Below, in pieces: positions 27,390-35,481 of a stretch of DNA of 64,000 nucleotides; positions within the stretch are counted from its first letter, which is position 1, and each line of letters opens with the position of its first letter. The notes beneath the pieces are model-generated. The model saw only the letters and a list, made by a program, of their open reading frames with translations, ran no database searches and had not been told where the DNA came from. The DNA is from JAZDEY01 sp043808325 [NCBI: Candidatus Eiseniibacteriota bacterium] (GTDB taxonomy: Bacteria > Arandabacterota > Arandabacteria > Arandabacterales): positions 1 through 64,000 of the forward strand of contig JAZDEY010000033.1 in assembly GCA_043808325.1 (NCBI GenBank), in the 5' to 3' direction. The translations under genes were made by a program, and so were the position numbers.

Positions 27390-28226
27390 TTACTCTTTGT
27401 CCGATTCGGCTTTGGCTTCGAGCCCAGGCTCGGCGACGGCTTCAGGCGCACCCTCGGCCGCACCTTGAGCTTCCGGCCCGGCTTCGCCTTCCGCCTCCGC
27501 GCGCCCTTCCATCTCGGGCACAAAGGCGCCCTCGGTCGACATACCCTTGGCCTCGATCACCGTGTTGGAGATCGCCCGGGCGAAGAGCCGGATCGAGCGG
27601 ATCGCATCATCGTTCCCGGGGATCGGAAAGTTCACGGGATCGGGATCGCAGTTGGTATCGACGACACCCACCAGCGGGATCTTAAGCCGGTTGGCCTCGG
27701 CCACGGCGATACGCTCCTTGCGGGTATCGATCACAAAGACGACACCCGGAAGCGTTGTCATGTGACGTATGCCGTCCAGGACCTTCTCGAGCTTCATATG
27801 CTCTTTGCCGAGCCGGGTCGCCTCTTTTTTGGAGAGCGACGCCATCCGGCCCGTAGTTTCCATGGCCTCGAGCTCGTTCAGGCGAGTGATGTTGTTCTTG
27901 ATGGTGTTAAAGTTGGTGAGCATGCCGCCCAGCCAACGCTCGGTGACCCACGGCATGTTGCAGCGCTTGGCCTCTTCCTTGAAGACGTCCTTGGCCTGCT
28001 TCTTGGTGCCCACGAAAAGCACCGACCTGCCCTCGGCCGCGCATTCCTTGACGACCTTGCAGGCTTTCTCGAGACAATCGAGGGTTTTCTGGAGGTCGAT
28101 GATGTAGATGCCGCTTCGCTCGACGAAGATGTACTTCTTCATCTTCGGGTTCCAGCGGCGTTTCTGGTGACCAAAATGAACGCCTGCTTCGAGCAGGCTT
28201 TTCATAGTGACACTCTTGGCTGGCAT
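27390..28226 (-). CDS. rpsB: 30S ribosomal protein S2
   Basis: 278 residues. The conserved opening LLEAGVHFGHQKRRWNPKMK and GGMLTNFNTI are present. A final segment of about 45 residues is unusually rich in Ala and Glu, an acidic low-complexity tail beyond the standard S2 end. The ATG has GAGGT seven bases upstream. It is followed by tsf in the usual order. Confidence 0.98.
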   Translation of the reverse strand: MPAKSVTMKSLLEAGVHFGHQKRRWNPKMKKYIFVERSGIYIIDLQKTLDCLEKACKVVKECAAEGRSVLFVGTKKQAKDVFKEEAKRCNMPWVTERWLGGMLTNFNTIKNNITRLNELEAMETTGRMASLSKKEATRLGKEHMKLEKVLDGIRHMTTLPGVVFVIDTRKERIAVAEANRLKIPLVGVVDTNCDPDPVNFPIPGNDDAIRSIRLFARAISNTVIEAKGMSTEGAFVPEMEGRAEAEGEAGPEAQGAAEGAPEAVAEPGLEAKAESDKE

Positions 28227-28333
28227 ACTGCTACCTCGCTTTTGGGTTGAGCCTCCACCCCCTTCAAATCCCCTCTACTGAATCTCAAAGATCCATACCC
28301 AGAAGGGAATCCGGAGATGTGTGAACTTGTTCT

Positions 28334-28723
28334 CTATCTCTTGGAGAACTGGAATCTCTTTCTGGCACCCGGCTGACCGTACTTCTTGCGTTCCTTCATG
28401 CGCGGGTCGCGCGAAAGGAAACCACCCTCGCGGAGTTGCTTATGGAGCGAAGGGTCAAGCGTTGCAATCGCCCGTGCCAGCCCGAGCCGCACGGCGCCCG
28501 CCTGTCCGTTCTTGCCGCCACCCCGTACCTCAACCACCACATTGATCTTGTCGGCAGCAGAATAGGTCCTGAGCGGCTCCTCAGCGATCATCACCGCATT
28601 ATCCATCTGGAAATAATCCATAATGGACTTGCCGTTGACGGTACGCTGCCCGTCGCCCTCGGTGATCGCCACTCGCGCTACAGATTCCTTCCTCCTGCCT
28701 GTCGCTTGCGTCAGGTTCTTCAA
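28334..28723 (-). CDS. rpsI: 30S ribosomal protein S9
   Basis: 129 residues, full-length S9. It shows ATGRRKESVARV at the start, GGGKNGQAGAVRLG in the middle, and ends in the tRNA-contacting KKYGQPGARKRFQFSKR tail. It follows rplM, as in nearly all bacteria. Confidence 0.98.
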   Translation of the reverse strand: MKNLTQATGRRKESVARVAITEGDGQRTVNGKSIMDYFQMDNAVMIAEEPLRTYSAADKINVVVEVRGGGKNGQAGAVRLGLARAIATLDPSLHKQLREGGFLSRDPRMKERKKYGQPGARKRFQFSKR

Positions 28724-28760
28724 TTACTCACCTCCTCCCGTCGTAGTCTAGTTTCACTAT

Positions 28761-29198
28761 TTACTTAAGGTTCTTGTTCAAGTCCTCCAGGTTCAACGGT
28801 TCAGGCTTCTGAGCCGTGTGCGGATGATCCGGCCCGCGATAGACCTTGAGCTTCTTGGCCATCTGGCGGCCGAGCCTGTTGTGCGGAAGCATTCCCTTGA
28901 TGGCCTTCTCGACCACCAGCTCGGGCTTGTCCCTCATCACTTTCGTGTAAGGCACCCTGTGCAAGCCACTGGCATAGCCGCTGAACCGCTGGATCTCTTT
29001 TTCCTCGATCTTGTTACCGGTGAGCTTCACCCCTGCGGCATTGATCACAATCACGTGGTCGCCCACATCTATATTGGGGGCGAACTGCGGCTTGTGCTTG
29101 CCGCGCAGGATGGCCGCCACCGGACTGGCAAGTCTACCTAAGACCTTGCCCTCTGCATCAACGACAAACCATTTCCTTTCAGGCATATTCTGACCCAT
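28761..29198 (-). CDS. rplM: 50S ribosomal protein L13
   Basis: 145 residues from the ATG at 29198, with GGGAGG seven bases upstream. It shows [17 protein letters not shown] and [20 protein letters not shown], both typical of L13. The start lies about 15 nt from the predicted transcription start, which rules out the longer upstream frame. First gene of the operon running to rseP. Confidence 0.98.
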   Translation of the reverse strand: MGQNMPERKWFVVDAEGKVLGRLASPVAAILRGKHKPQFAPNIDVGDHVIVINAAGVKLTGNKIEEKEIQRFSGYASGLHRVPYTKVMRDKPELVVEKAIKGMLPHNRLGRQMAKKLKVYRGPDHPHTAQKPEPLNLEDLNKNLK

Positions 29199-29219
29199 CT
29201 CAATCCTCCCAAGCTCTGA

Positions 29220-29249
29220 ATTATACAGGAGTTCTCGATTTGCTGTCAA
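29220..29249 (-). promoter_or_regulatory. Strong promoter of the rplM-to-rseP operon
   Basis: Minus strand: TTGACA (29249-29244), 18-bp spacer, perfect TATAAT (29225-29220), giving a start near 29213. A second TTGACA at 29276-29271 with TACATT 17 bp downstream could be a weaker tandem promoter. Confidence 0.85.
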
Positions 29250-29320
29250 TGTAACACGGCGCAGGCCTTCTGTCAACGGCTTTCGACGGAGAGCGGGGGG
29301 TTCAGGGCAGACGGCGCTGC

Positions 29321-30325
29321 TCAGCGGCTCGGCAAAGCCGAGTCCGTGTGGTGCGGCTGGTTGGGACGCCCACACCTTCGCGCCGAAGTACGGTACGCGA
29401 ACCGCGGTTCATGAACGGCCGGGAAGGCGTCCATCCAAGACAAGTCCTTGCCGATGACGAGCTCCTCCATCATCGCGTGGTGCGTATTGGTCATGGGGAT
29501 CAGCCGCATCTGCAGACCGTGACGGCGAGCCATCCGTATGACTTCCTCGGCATTGTCATAGGTCATTAGGAAATCGCCGCTTATCTCCTGGCAGAGAGCG
29601 AAAAGCCTATCGTGGTCAATCTCGGAGTATCGATAAAGTCGCTTGCCCACCTTTTTACCCCCGGCTGTATAGGGGGGATCTATGAAGAAAATCACATGGG
29701 GATCAGACTTATACTCTCGAATTACCTCCAGCCCATCGGCACAGCGGAAATCCATCCGGCCAGCTACGAGATCGAGATTCTGAAAGCGTCTCGCCAATGT
29801 GGCCGGGTACCAGCGTGATCGAATCCCCTTTCCGTTCTCGCCGTACTTCAGAAACCCGGAGCCGTTGGCTAGGATGCCCCCATGAAGGGTGCGATTCTTC
29901 AATATTGTCTGAAAGGCTCTCTCTCTCGTGGAACGCGGCTTCTTGGAAATCTCCTGGATCACCTTGTCTTTGGTCAAGTCGAACTCGAGAATGCGCCTCG
30001 CAAGCCATTTCGCGGACCCATCAACGACTGCCTGCCAGACAGCGGCGATATCCTCGTCGAGCTCCACCATGACGACCGTATCCACAATGTTTTCAAACAG
30101 CGCCGTGAGGCCGATGATACCCCCTCCTGCAAACGGCTCAACGAGAAGCCGCGGGCGCGCATGAATATGTCTAGTCCACTCTCTGAACGTTGGGACGAAC
30201 CACGTCTTGCCGCCTGGATATCGGAACGGACTTCTCTGCGGCACCGACGCAACGTTCACGGGTTTCGGCCGCTCGTCACATGCCGCTAGTTCCGGGAATA
30301 GCGATGTCTGTTTCGTGGCTCTCAT
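29321..30325 (-). CDS. D12-class (Dam-like) adenine-N6 DNA methyltransferase
   Basis: 334 residues, the modification partner of the adjacent restriction gene. SAM-binding motifs are FRYPGGKTW and VEPFAGGG; the catalytic motif is DPPY in [11 protein letters not shown], expected to methylate adenine N6. The N-terminus ([12 protein letters not shown]) contains QTSLF, close to the beta-clamp-binding consensus. The ATG at 30325 is one base after the stop of the restriction gene, so REase and MTase are translationally coupled. The last residues run to within 130 bp of the rplM promoter. Target sequence unknown. Confidence 0.88.
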   Translation of the reverse strand: MRATKQTSLFPELAACDERPKPVNVASVPQRSPFRYPGGKTWFVPTFREWTRHIHARPRLLVEPFAGGGIIGLTALFENIVDTVVMVELDEDIAAVWQAVVDGSAKWLARRILEFDLTKDKVIQEISKKPRSTRERAFQTILKNRTLHGGILANGSGFLKYGENGKGIRSRWYPATLARRFQNLDLVAGRMDFRCADGLEVIREYKSDPHVIFFIDPPYTAGGKKVGKRLYRYSEIDHDRLFALCQEISGDFLMTYDNAEEVIRMARRHGLQMRLIPMTNTHHAMMEELVIGKDLSWMDAFPAVHEPRFAYRTSARRCGRPNQPHHTDSALPSR

Positions 30326-30326
30326 G

Positions 30327-31211
30327 TCAGGATGGCCCTTCAATGGTCGTGTTCTTTGGAGAGGCTTCAATCTGCCCGTCGAGCTTGCCCTGGAGCTGTG
30401 TGATGAAATCGCTGACCGCCCCCGCACTGGAAGTCGTGATTGAGGCCAGCGCGGGCTGGAATCCTGTGAACACTTCGTCCACCTTTACAAGGGATAAGCG
30501 GTCCCCGTGTTCCTTACCCCTTCTCGGCTCTAGATCATACACGAACCATGCTATGTCGGCCTGCGCCTTTTGCACTCTCGCTATCGGGGGCAGCGTCTCA
30601 AAAAAGCCCTTGCTGAGCGCAACGGCCATCCTCTTGCCCCACATGTTGAGTATACCACCTTTGAAGAGGAGTTGCGGAGCCCATCTCTTGCGAGATGAGG
30701 ATAGATAGTCGGGTCTCGGATAGCCCGGCTGATCCGTCCAATCCATCGCCGCATGACGCTGCGGGTCCTTCATGTAGTACGTGAAGGGCTCGCGCACGTT
30801 GCCGGAGATATACACAGCCTGTACCTCAAGAGCTCCAAAATCGTAGACCCGTCCCTTCTCATCGTGTGCCGCCAGAACAACGTCAATGTTCCCAGCTGAG
30901 CCACCCCGCGAATCTTTCAACCGCACTTCAGTCAACCGCCTCCAAGTCACGCCTTCGCCGAAAAAAAACGAAGCGGCGTCTTCGGTGATCAGCCAGTCCT
31001 CACGGAATCTTATGGGGCAGGTGATTACGGCTTGCGTCTCGAAGTATATGCTGCAGACCCCGAGCGGGTTCTTCGCCTTGTCTTTGGTGCAATTGGGCAC
31101 CTTGTTGTTGAAGGGGCATAAGCGCTTCGCCCGGAAGCGAGATGCTTTCGCCGAGAAATCAGTAACTAAATGACCAAAGATTTCTGCCAAGGGGTGCGAC
31201 GGTGGAGTCAT
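30327..31211 (-). CDS. NotI-like type II restriction endonuclease
   Basis: 294 residues. The N-terminal part matches the NotI plan: AEIFGH, then four cysteines at 32 (CPF), 41 (NCTK), 53 (GVC) and 65 (TCPIRF), which in NotI bind an iron (Fe-Cys4). The nuclease core has D110 (NIDVVL) and E129-V-Q131 (GALEVQ), the PD-(D/E)XQ variant of NotI. The assignment is from recalled motif order; overall similarity could be low. It is followed by a D12-class methyltransferase, making a complete R-M pair. ATG start with AGGAG upstream. No controller gene is visible. Confidence 0.8.
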   Translation of the reverse strand: MTPPSHPLAEIFGHLVTDFSAKASRFRAKRLCPFNNKVPNCTKDKAKNPLGVCSIYFETQAVITCPIRFREDWLITEDAASFFFGEGVTWRRLTEVRLKDSRGGSAGNIDVVLAAHDEKGRVYDFGALEVQAVYISGNVREPFTYYMKDPQRHAAMDWTDQPGYPRPDYLSSSRKRWAPQLLFKGGILNMWGKRMAVALSKGFFETLPPIARVQKAQADIAWFVYDLEPRRGKEHGDRLSLVKVDEVFTGFQPALASITTSSAGAVSDFITQLQGKLDGQIEASPKNTTIEGPS

Positions 31212-31307
31212 ATCTCTCCTGTTTCCTTGCTAAGTAGCATCTGCGACATGCGTGGTCGCCGCTGCGCGGATCACGCAAAGTGGTATCGAGTGCAGTATCG
31301 TATGAGG

Positions 31308-31520
31308 CTACTGCTTGGTGGACGCAGTTATGATGTACGTGTACCCATAGTGCCAACCTTCGCCACCACCACCTCCTGTATAGCCGGGTTTGGCAACCAT
31401 GTCCCTCTCCCAATCCCGCGCCTCCTTCTCTGTCGAAAAATATCGCTGCCACCAGTCCGATGGATTCCCATGTGCTATCTTACGCTGCCCAGGATCATCT
31501 GTCAAACCGACGTACTTCAT
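31308..31520 (-). CDS. Miniature GIY-YIG-like protein
   Basis: 70 residues. The ATG at 31520 is preceded by GGAGGAG at ideal spacing, strong support for a real small gene. The sequence KYVGLTDDPGQRKIAHG resembles the second half of a GIY-YIG nuclease core (YIG..T....R...H), and TEKEARDWE could supply the later Glu. The first GIY strand is missing. It ends GYTYIITASTKQ and has a Gly-rich GYTGGGGGEGW loop. I do not know a named family. It lies 96 bp upstream of the NotI-like gene on the same strand and may belong to that defence unit. Confidence 0.7.
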   Translation of the reverse strand: MKYVGLTDDPGQRKIAHGNPSDWWQRYFSTEKEARDWERDMVAKPGYTGGGGGEGWHYGYTYIITASTKQ

Positions 31521-31765
31521 CTGCTCCTCCTCCCACCACGTGTCGTTCCTCGACGTCCCAACGCCTGCGATCAGGGGCTGCGTCAGCCGCGCGTAACGAA
31601 GCGACGCTGGCAAAGCGGTCCCTGCATCGCGCGAGAGACTATCAGGCTGCCTCGGCGACGACACTAGAGACTGACCTTCTGATACACGGAGTCATTGTGG
31701 AAGCGATCACCCCCAGCTCCACGCTCGCGTTTGGCGTATTCGTCCGGAAAATTATCGAGCGCGCA

Positions 31766-32164
31766 TTAAATGATGGCCATTTTGAACTCCACATGGACCA
31801 CGTACTCTTCTTTGAGAATCGGAGGACAGCGCTCTGGGTCCATGGGCCGCTTCCCATTTAGGTTAACGGCAATCATCGGCCCATCGCGATTGAGGCACAT
31901 CTCAAGCTCCCACCGGACGAACTTGTATAGATACTGTGTGCTCTCTCCGATGAGTACGATCGCCTGCCTAGTGTTGCCCAGCCGTTCACTCAATCTGGCG
32001 CGAACGGTCTCTTCCGACGCTCGCTCGGTAAGGGGTCGAATGTCGTGGGCGTCATAGAAGTCGAAATCCATGTGATCGTGGATGTTCCAGCCCTTCATAA
32101 ACGCGTAGGCCCACATGTCTTTGTCGCCATCGAATATCACGTAGGTTTTGTTGCGATACCCCAT
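31766..32164 (-). CDS. TIR-like (DUF1863/ThsB-type) protein
   Basis: 132 residues from the ATG at 32164, with GGAGG five bases upstream. The fold signature is that of the MTH538/DUF1863 TIR-like family: YRNKTYVIFDGDKD, FDFYDAHD, QAIVLIGESTQYLYKFVRWELE and PMIAVNLNGKR. Relatives include the Thoeris sensor ThsB, which makes a cyclic ADP-ribose signal on phage infection. E86 in VRWELE is a candidate catalytic Glu. No ThsA-like effector is next to it, so its action is uncertain. It lies upstream of the R-M genes, and direct repeat A sits 43 bp upstream. Confidence 0.8.
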   Translation of the reverse strand: MGYRNKTYVIFDGDKDMWAYAFMKGWNIHDHMDFDFYDAHDIRPLTERASEETVRARLSERLGNTRQAIVLIGESTQYLYKFVRWELEMCLNRDGPMIAVNLNGKRPMDPERCPPILKEEYVVHVEFKMAII

Positions 32165-32206
32165 GAGAACCTCCGTCGACCTTCTGCTCTCTGATGATGG
32201 CTCAGG

Positions 32207-32294
32207 CTGTTCCGTCGTAATCACCATTGGGCTGCATTCGGGTCGGCGATCTGTTCTTGTCACCATATCAACGAACTATCACAATTACAATGGA
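32207..32294. repeat. Direct repeat copy A (88 bp)
   Basis: 68 of 88 bases match copy B at 36938-37025, ungapped and in the same orientation. A second matching block (32430-32470 versus 37036-37076) follows after about 135 bp of extra DNA. On the minus strand it carries TTGTAA (32290-32285), 17 bp, TATGGT (32267-32262), pointing into the TIR gene. Confidence 0.75.
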
Positions 32295-32719
32295 TTTTGC
32301 ATCGTTCAATACGTCAAAATGGGTCTTGTCCGGTTTCCGGATGTGGCCCGGTTGGTGTTCTTATGCTGCTTCCATCCGGCTAATTGCTCCCCTCAACCCG
32401 GAGCAGCTTGAAAGCGGGAGGGCTTTCGACTTTACAATGCAAGGAGTGTCGTGTTCACTGTTGGCGGCACTATTAGTCAGAATCGCATGGAATAGGGATT
32501 GCTGGCCGCCCGGCAGATCGGTGTCTGGAAACTGACCGCTCCGCCTACTAGAAATCCAGTCCGAAGGCCAGATACAATTCGTCATTGCTGCTGTTGATCG
32601 AGGGTTTCAACGACGCCGGAACTCGATATACTGCCATGGGACTCTATGCAAACCGTATCTACTTCGCAGGTGGCGGCTGGCTGTCATCGGGGTCGATCCA
32701 AAATGATTCAGCGCGCTTC
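32295..32719. other. Non-coding stretch beside repeat A
   Basis: No convincing gene. It holds the second block of repeat A (32430-32470). A short minus frame at 32548-32637 ends in a barrel-like ELYLAFGLDF, but is preceded by in-frame stops and has no ribosome site. Confidence 0.5.
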
Positions 32720-33169
32720 TTACCTGGCAGCCCCACTCTCGCCGGCGACCTGGAGTCGGCACCATGCGTAGAGCGCATCGTACACGCGGAACTGACGCTC
32801 AAGGTTCTCCTTGTCGTCCGGGAACAGAACGCCGAATCCCGTTGCGATCGCTTCCAGCCCCGGTGCTACGTCATCGGTGCGAAGATCCGCCCCGATGTCC
32901 GCCGCGTGTACGATCCGCGCCAGTCGAAGCAGCGCCGGATCCGTCAATTGATACTTCTTGATGATGGACTCGAAGGAGCATCGACCCTCGACGTGGCCAA
33001 GCTCGACCCCGGCCACATCGAACGGGATGGCGCCCGTCTCCCGAGCGACCCTCTCCACCTCACTCCTGGGAACGAAGAGGAACTCGGCATCAGAATCGAT
33101 GAACCGCTTGATCAGCCAAGGGCAAGCCACGCGATCGACGTGAACGTGAGAACGAGTGATCCAACGCAT
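32720..33169 (-). CDS. Stand-alone ChrB C-terminal-domain (chromate resistance-associated) protein
   Basis: 149 residues. It matches the C-terminal domain of ChrB, with DRVACPWLIKRFID, GIPFDV-like GAIPFDVAGVELGH, CSFESIIKKY and IVHAADI all in order. ChrB proteins accompany the chromate exporter ChrA; here the N-terminal domain and chrA are both absent. GGGAGG precedes the ATG by nine bases. Its neighbours are metal transporters, so a role in metal or oxyanion stress is likely but unproved. Confidence 0.85.
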   Translation of the reverse strand: MRWITRSHVHVDRVACPWLIKRFIDSDAEFLFVPRSEVERVARETGAIPFDVAGVELGHVEGRCSFESIIKKYQLTDPALLRLARIVHAADIGADLRTDDVAPGLEAIATGFGVLFPDDKENLERQFRVYDALYAWCRLQVAGESGAAR

Positions 33170-33214
33170 CTGCTATTACCTCCCCATCCTCAAGCCACGT
33201 GTTCAGCCTGGATA

Positions 33215-33421
33215 CTACTGAATGGATTGGAGGAGCTGTTTGTTGGTGCGCAGTATCCGGTTCACCGCTGTCTGTGCATCCAGATTCTTCTTGCGTGCAA
33301 GCTTCTGAACAAAGTCTGCGACATCTGCCTCAAGGTAGATTGGGAGGCTAAGGCGCAGATTCCGCCGATAGAACTTGCCTCGCTCAGCTCCGGAGAAGTC
33401 GTACTCTTTCCTCATCGACAA
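33215..33421 (-). CDS. BrnA-like/CopG-type antitoxin
   Basis: 68 residues. MSMRKEYDFSGAERGKFYR is the typical opening of antitoxins paired with BrnT-type toxins, and a ribbon-helix-helix segment (LRLSLPIYLEADVADFV) follows. It starts directly after the BrnT stop codon, so the pair is co-translated. It should neutralise the toxin and autoregulate the operon. Confidence 0.88.
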   Translation of the reverse strand: MSMRKEYDFSGAERGKFYRRNLRLSLPIYLEADVADFVQKLARKKNLDAQTAVNRILRTNKQLLQSIQ

Positions 33422-33715
33422 TCACCTCAGAGAATACTGCCTCGCCTCACGTCTCGTAGCACGCCGGGCCGAGATCACCCTGATACGAGAATCGTTCTTG
33501 GCCATCTGCCGGAAGGTATGGACAACGACCAACAATCTGTTGCTGCCGTTCTTCCCAAGGGTTATCCACCGATCCTCGCCTCGGCTGTGCTGCCGGTCAT
33601 AAAGGGAGAGAGACAATGGATCCAGAAACACCTGCGCAGCACCCTCGAAACTCACCCCGTGTTTCCGGAGGTTTGCTGCAGCCTTCCGAGGATCCCACTC
33701 GAATATGTAGTGCAA
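33422..33715 (-). CDS. BrnT-family (DUF497) ribonuclease toxin
   Basis: 97 residues, RelE-like fold toxin of the BrnTA class that cuts RNA. Family features: FEWDPRKAAANLRKHGVSFEGA, DRQHSRGEDRW and a C-terminal RVISARRATRREARQY. It lies first in the operon with its antitoxin immediately downstream, the BrnT-BrnA order. The module may stabilise the surrounding metal islet. Confidence 0.9.
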   Translation of the reverse strand: MHYIFEWDPRKAAANLRKHGVSFEGAAQVFLDPLSLSLYDRQHSRGEDRWITLGKNGSNRLLVVVHTFRQMAKNDSRIRVISARRATRREARQYSLR

Positions 33716-33816
33716 CGCGTACCCCTCTCCACGCTAATCCCAGTATAAGGCCCATTCTCTCGAAACGCAAAGCGTTTGCCAGGCCGAACGTTGCAATTGG
33801 GCCCGGTTATCCTTTC

Positions 33817-35124
33817 TCACATCGTCGCAAACATTCCGATTGCGGCGAGTGTCATAATTGCAGCCGTTGCCCATCCTAAGTAACGCAGCGGTCGCGAACT
33901 GGCACGACTGCCCATAATCTTAGAATTGCTCGTCAGCAGCACAACGAGGACAATCAACGGCGGTGCCAGCACTCCGTTAAGAACTGCCGAATAGAAGAGC
34001 ATCTTGACTGCGTTGAAGCCCACAAAATCCAACGCCAGGCCTAACACCATCGCGGCTGCGACTATCGCGTAAAATTTGGGCGCAAGACGTGGGCGATCTT
34101 CTAACGAGCCGTGTTGCCACCTTTGTGCTTCCGCCACCGCGTAAGCGGCAGAGCCGACAAGCACGGGAATCCCCAGAAACCCCGTTCCGATCAAACCGAG
34201 CGTGAATAGCAGGTAAGCTCCATCTCCGGCTACGGGACGCAACGCTTCGGCCGCTTGCCGCGCAGTTGCGATGTTGGTCAGTCCATGTGTGTGTAGCGTC
34301 GCGGCAGTAGTCAGAATGATGAAATACATCACTAAGTTAGAAAAGAACATTCCAATAACGACATCTTTTCGCGCCACTCGCAGTTCCTTGTCAGTCGCAC
34401 CTTCGCGCTCTTCTACCGTACATTTTCCTTGCGCCCGCTCGTCTTCAACTTCTTGCGTCGCCTGCCAGAAGAAGAGGTACGGCGAAATGGTTGTCCCGAG
34501 TATGCCGACAAAGGTTGCCAGAAACGCGCTTGACCACTGGACGTGCGGTACAAAGGTCGCGCTCAAGGCAGATAGCCAGTTCGGTCGAGCAAGAAACGCC
34601 GCCGCAACGTAGGCGAAGAGGACGAGGGTGAGCCATTTGAGGACGCGAACGATGCGACGGTACGAGGAGAAAAAGAGTAACAAGACAATCACTATGGCAT
34701 AGATCGGCGTCCAATAGTACGACTTGACCCTCGTCATCATTTCGGTCGCTTCAGCCATACCGCCAAGATCAGCCCCGATGTTGAATACATTAGCTACAAT
34801 CAACAGCGAGCACGACACCCACAGAACCCAACGTGGATAGTGAAGCCGCACGACACCTGCCAGCCCACGCCCCGTAACCAAACCTAGACGCGCACACATC
34901 AACTGGACGGCAGCCATCAGCGGGAAAGAAAAGGGTGCCGTCCATAACGGTGTGTAGCCGAAGGATGCACCGGTCACTGAATAAGTCGAGATGCCTGAAG
35001 GGTCGTCATCGGCGGCTCCGCTAATCAAGCCGGGACCGAGTTCGGCGAAGAAGTTTCGGACTCTCCCCTTCCGGCGAGGCTCCCCTTGCGGCAGTTGCTC
35101 GATACCAGGATTAGTTTGGTTCAT
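33817..35124 (-). CDS. Nramp-related divalent metal transporter
   Basis: 435 residues, about 11 membrane helices. The ATG at 35124 starts just before GPGLISGAADDDPSGI, the helix-1 site. In canonical Nramp this reads DPGN and the helix-6 site reads MPH. Here they are DPSG (41-44) and SPY (214-216), so the metal-selecting methionine is absent. That suggests a substrate other than Mn2+/Fe2+, possibly Mg2+ or another hard cation, by analogy with Nramp-related magnesium transporters. A long cytoplasmic loop (EVEDERAQGKCTVEEREG) follows helix 6. Local G+C looks a little lower than in neighbours, fitting transfer. Confidence 0.85.
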   Translation of the reverse strand: MNQTNPGIEQLPQGEPRRKGRVRNFFAELGPGLISGAADDDPSGISTYSVTGASFGYTPLWTAPFSFPLMAAVQLMCARLGLVTGRGLAGVVRLHYPRWVLWVSCSLLIVANVFNIGADLGGMAEATEMMTRVKSYYWTPIYAIVIVLLLFFSSYRRIVRVLKWLTLVLFAYVAAAFLARPNWLSALSATFVPHVQWSSAFLATFVGILGTTISPYLFFWQATQEVEDERAQGKCTVEEREGATDKELRVARKDVVIGMFFSNLVMYFIILTTAATLHTHGLTNIATARQAAEALRPVAGDGAYLLFTLGLIGTGFLGIPVLVGSAAYAVAEAQRWQHGSLEDRPRLAPKFYAIVAAAMVLGLALDFVGFNAVKMLFYSAVLNGVLAPPLIVLVVLLTSNSKIMGSRASSRPLRYLGWATAAIMTLAAIGMFATM

Positions 35125-35204
35125 TGGTTGATCTTCTTCATTCTTTGAAAATCTTACTCGGGTTGATGTTCCCTGCCAATCCGGCACCAATTGAATCTTA
35201 CTGC

Positions 35205-35233
35205 TTGACTCGATGTAATACACTTGTTATAAT
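35205..35233 (+). promoter_or_regulatory. Promoter of the AbrB-Doc operon
   Basis: TTGACT (35205-35210), 17-bp spacer, TATAAT (35228-35233), 24 bp ahead of the antitoxin ATG, which has AAAGGAG. Confidence 0.8.
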
Positions 35234-35256
35234 ACTGCCCGAAAGGAGAAAGCACA

Positions 35257-35481
35257 ATGCTCAAGACATCCGTCCGCCGCGTCGGCAACAGTCTCGGCAT
35301 CACTCTGCCCAAAGCAGTCGTCGACAACTACCACCTCTCCGAGGGCGATCAACTCAATCTTGTTCAGACTGAGGAAGGACTCTTTCTGACTCCCTTCAAC
35401 CCCGAGTTCACCGCCTGGGCCAAAGCCTACGAGAAAACCAACAAGCGGTATCGAAACGCCCTCAAGGCCTTGGCCCGTTGA
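35257..35481 (+). CDS. AbrB/MazE-type antitoxin
   Basis: 74 residues. The SpoVT-AbrB swapped-hairpin domain is clear: VRRVGNSLGITLPKAVVDNYHL then EGDQLNLVQTEEGLFLTPF. The C-terminal helix (AKAYEKTNKRYRNALKAL) should cover the toxin. It overlaps the downstream Doc gene by one base (TGATG). Confidence 0.92.
   Translation: MLKTSVRRVGNSLGITLPKAVVDNYHLSEGDQLNLVQTEEGLFLTPFNPEFTAWAKAYEKTNKRYRNALKALAR

Noticed and set aside
31521-31765. Possible gene between the TIR-like and GIY-YIG-like genes
   Set aside because: Open frames on both strands look random and none has a ribosome site.
32548-32637. C-terminal remnant of an outer-membrane barrel ending ELYLAFGLDF on the minus strand
   Set aside because: In-frame stops lie just upstream, there is no ribosome site and only about 30 codons; probably chance.
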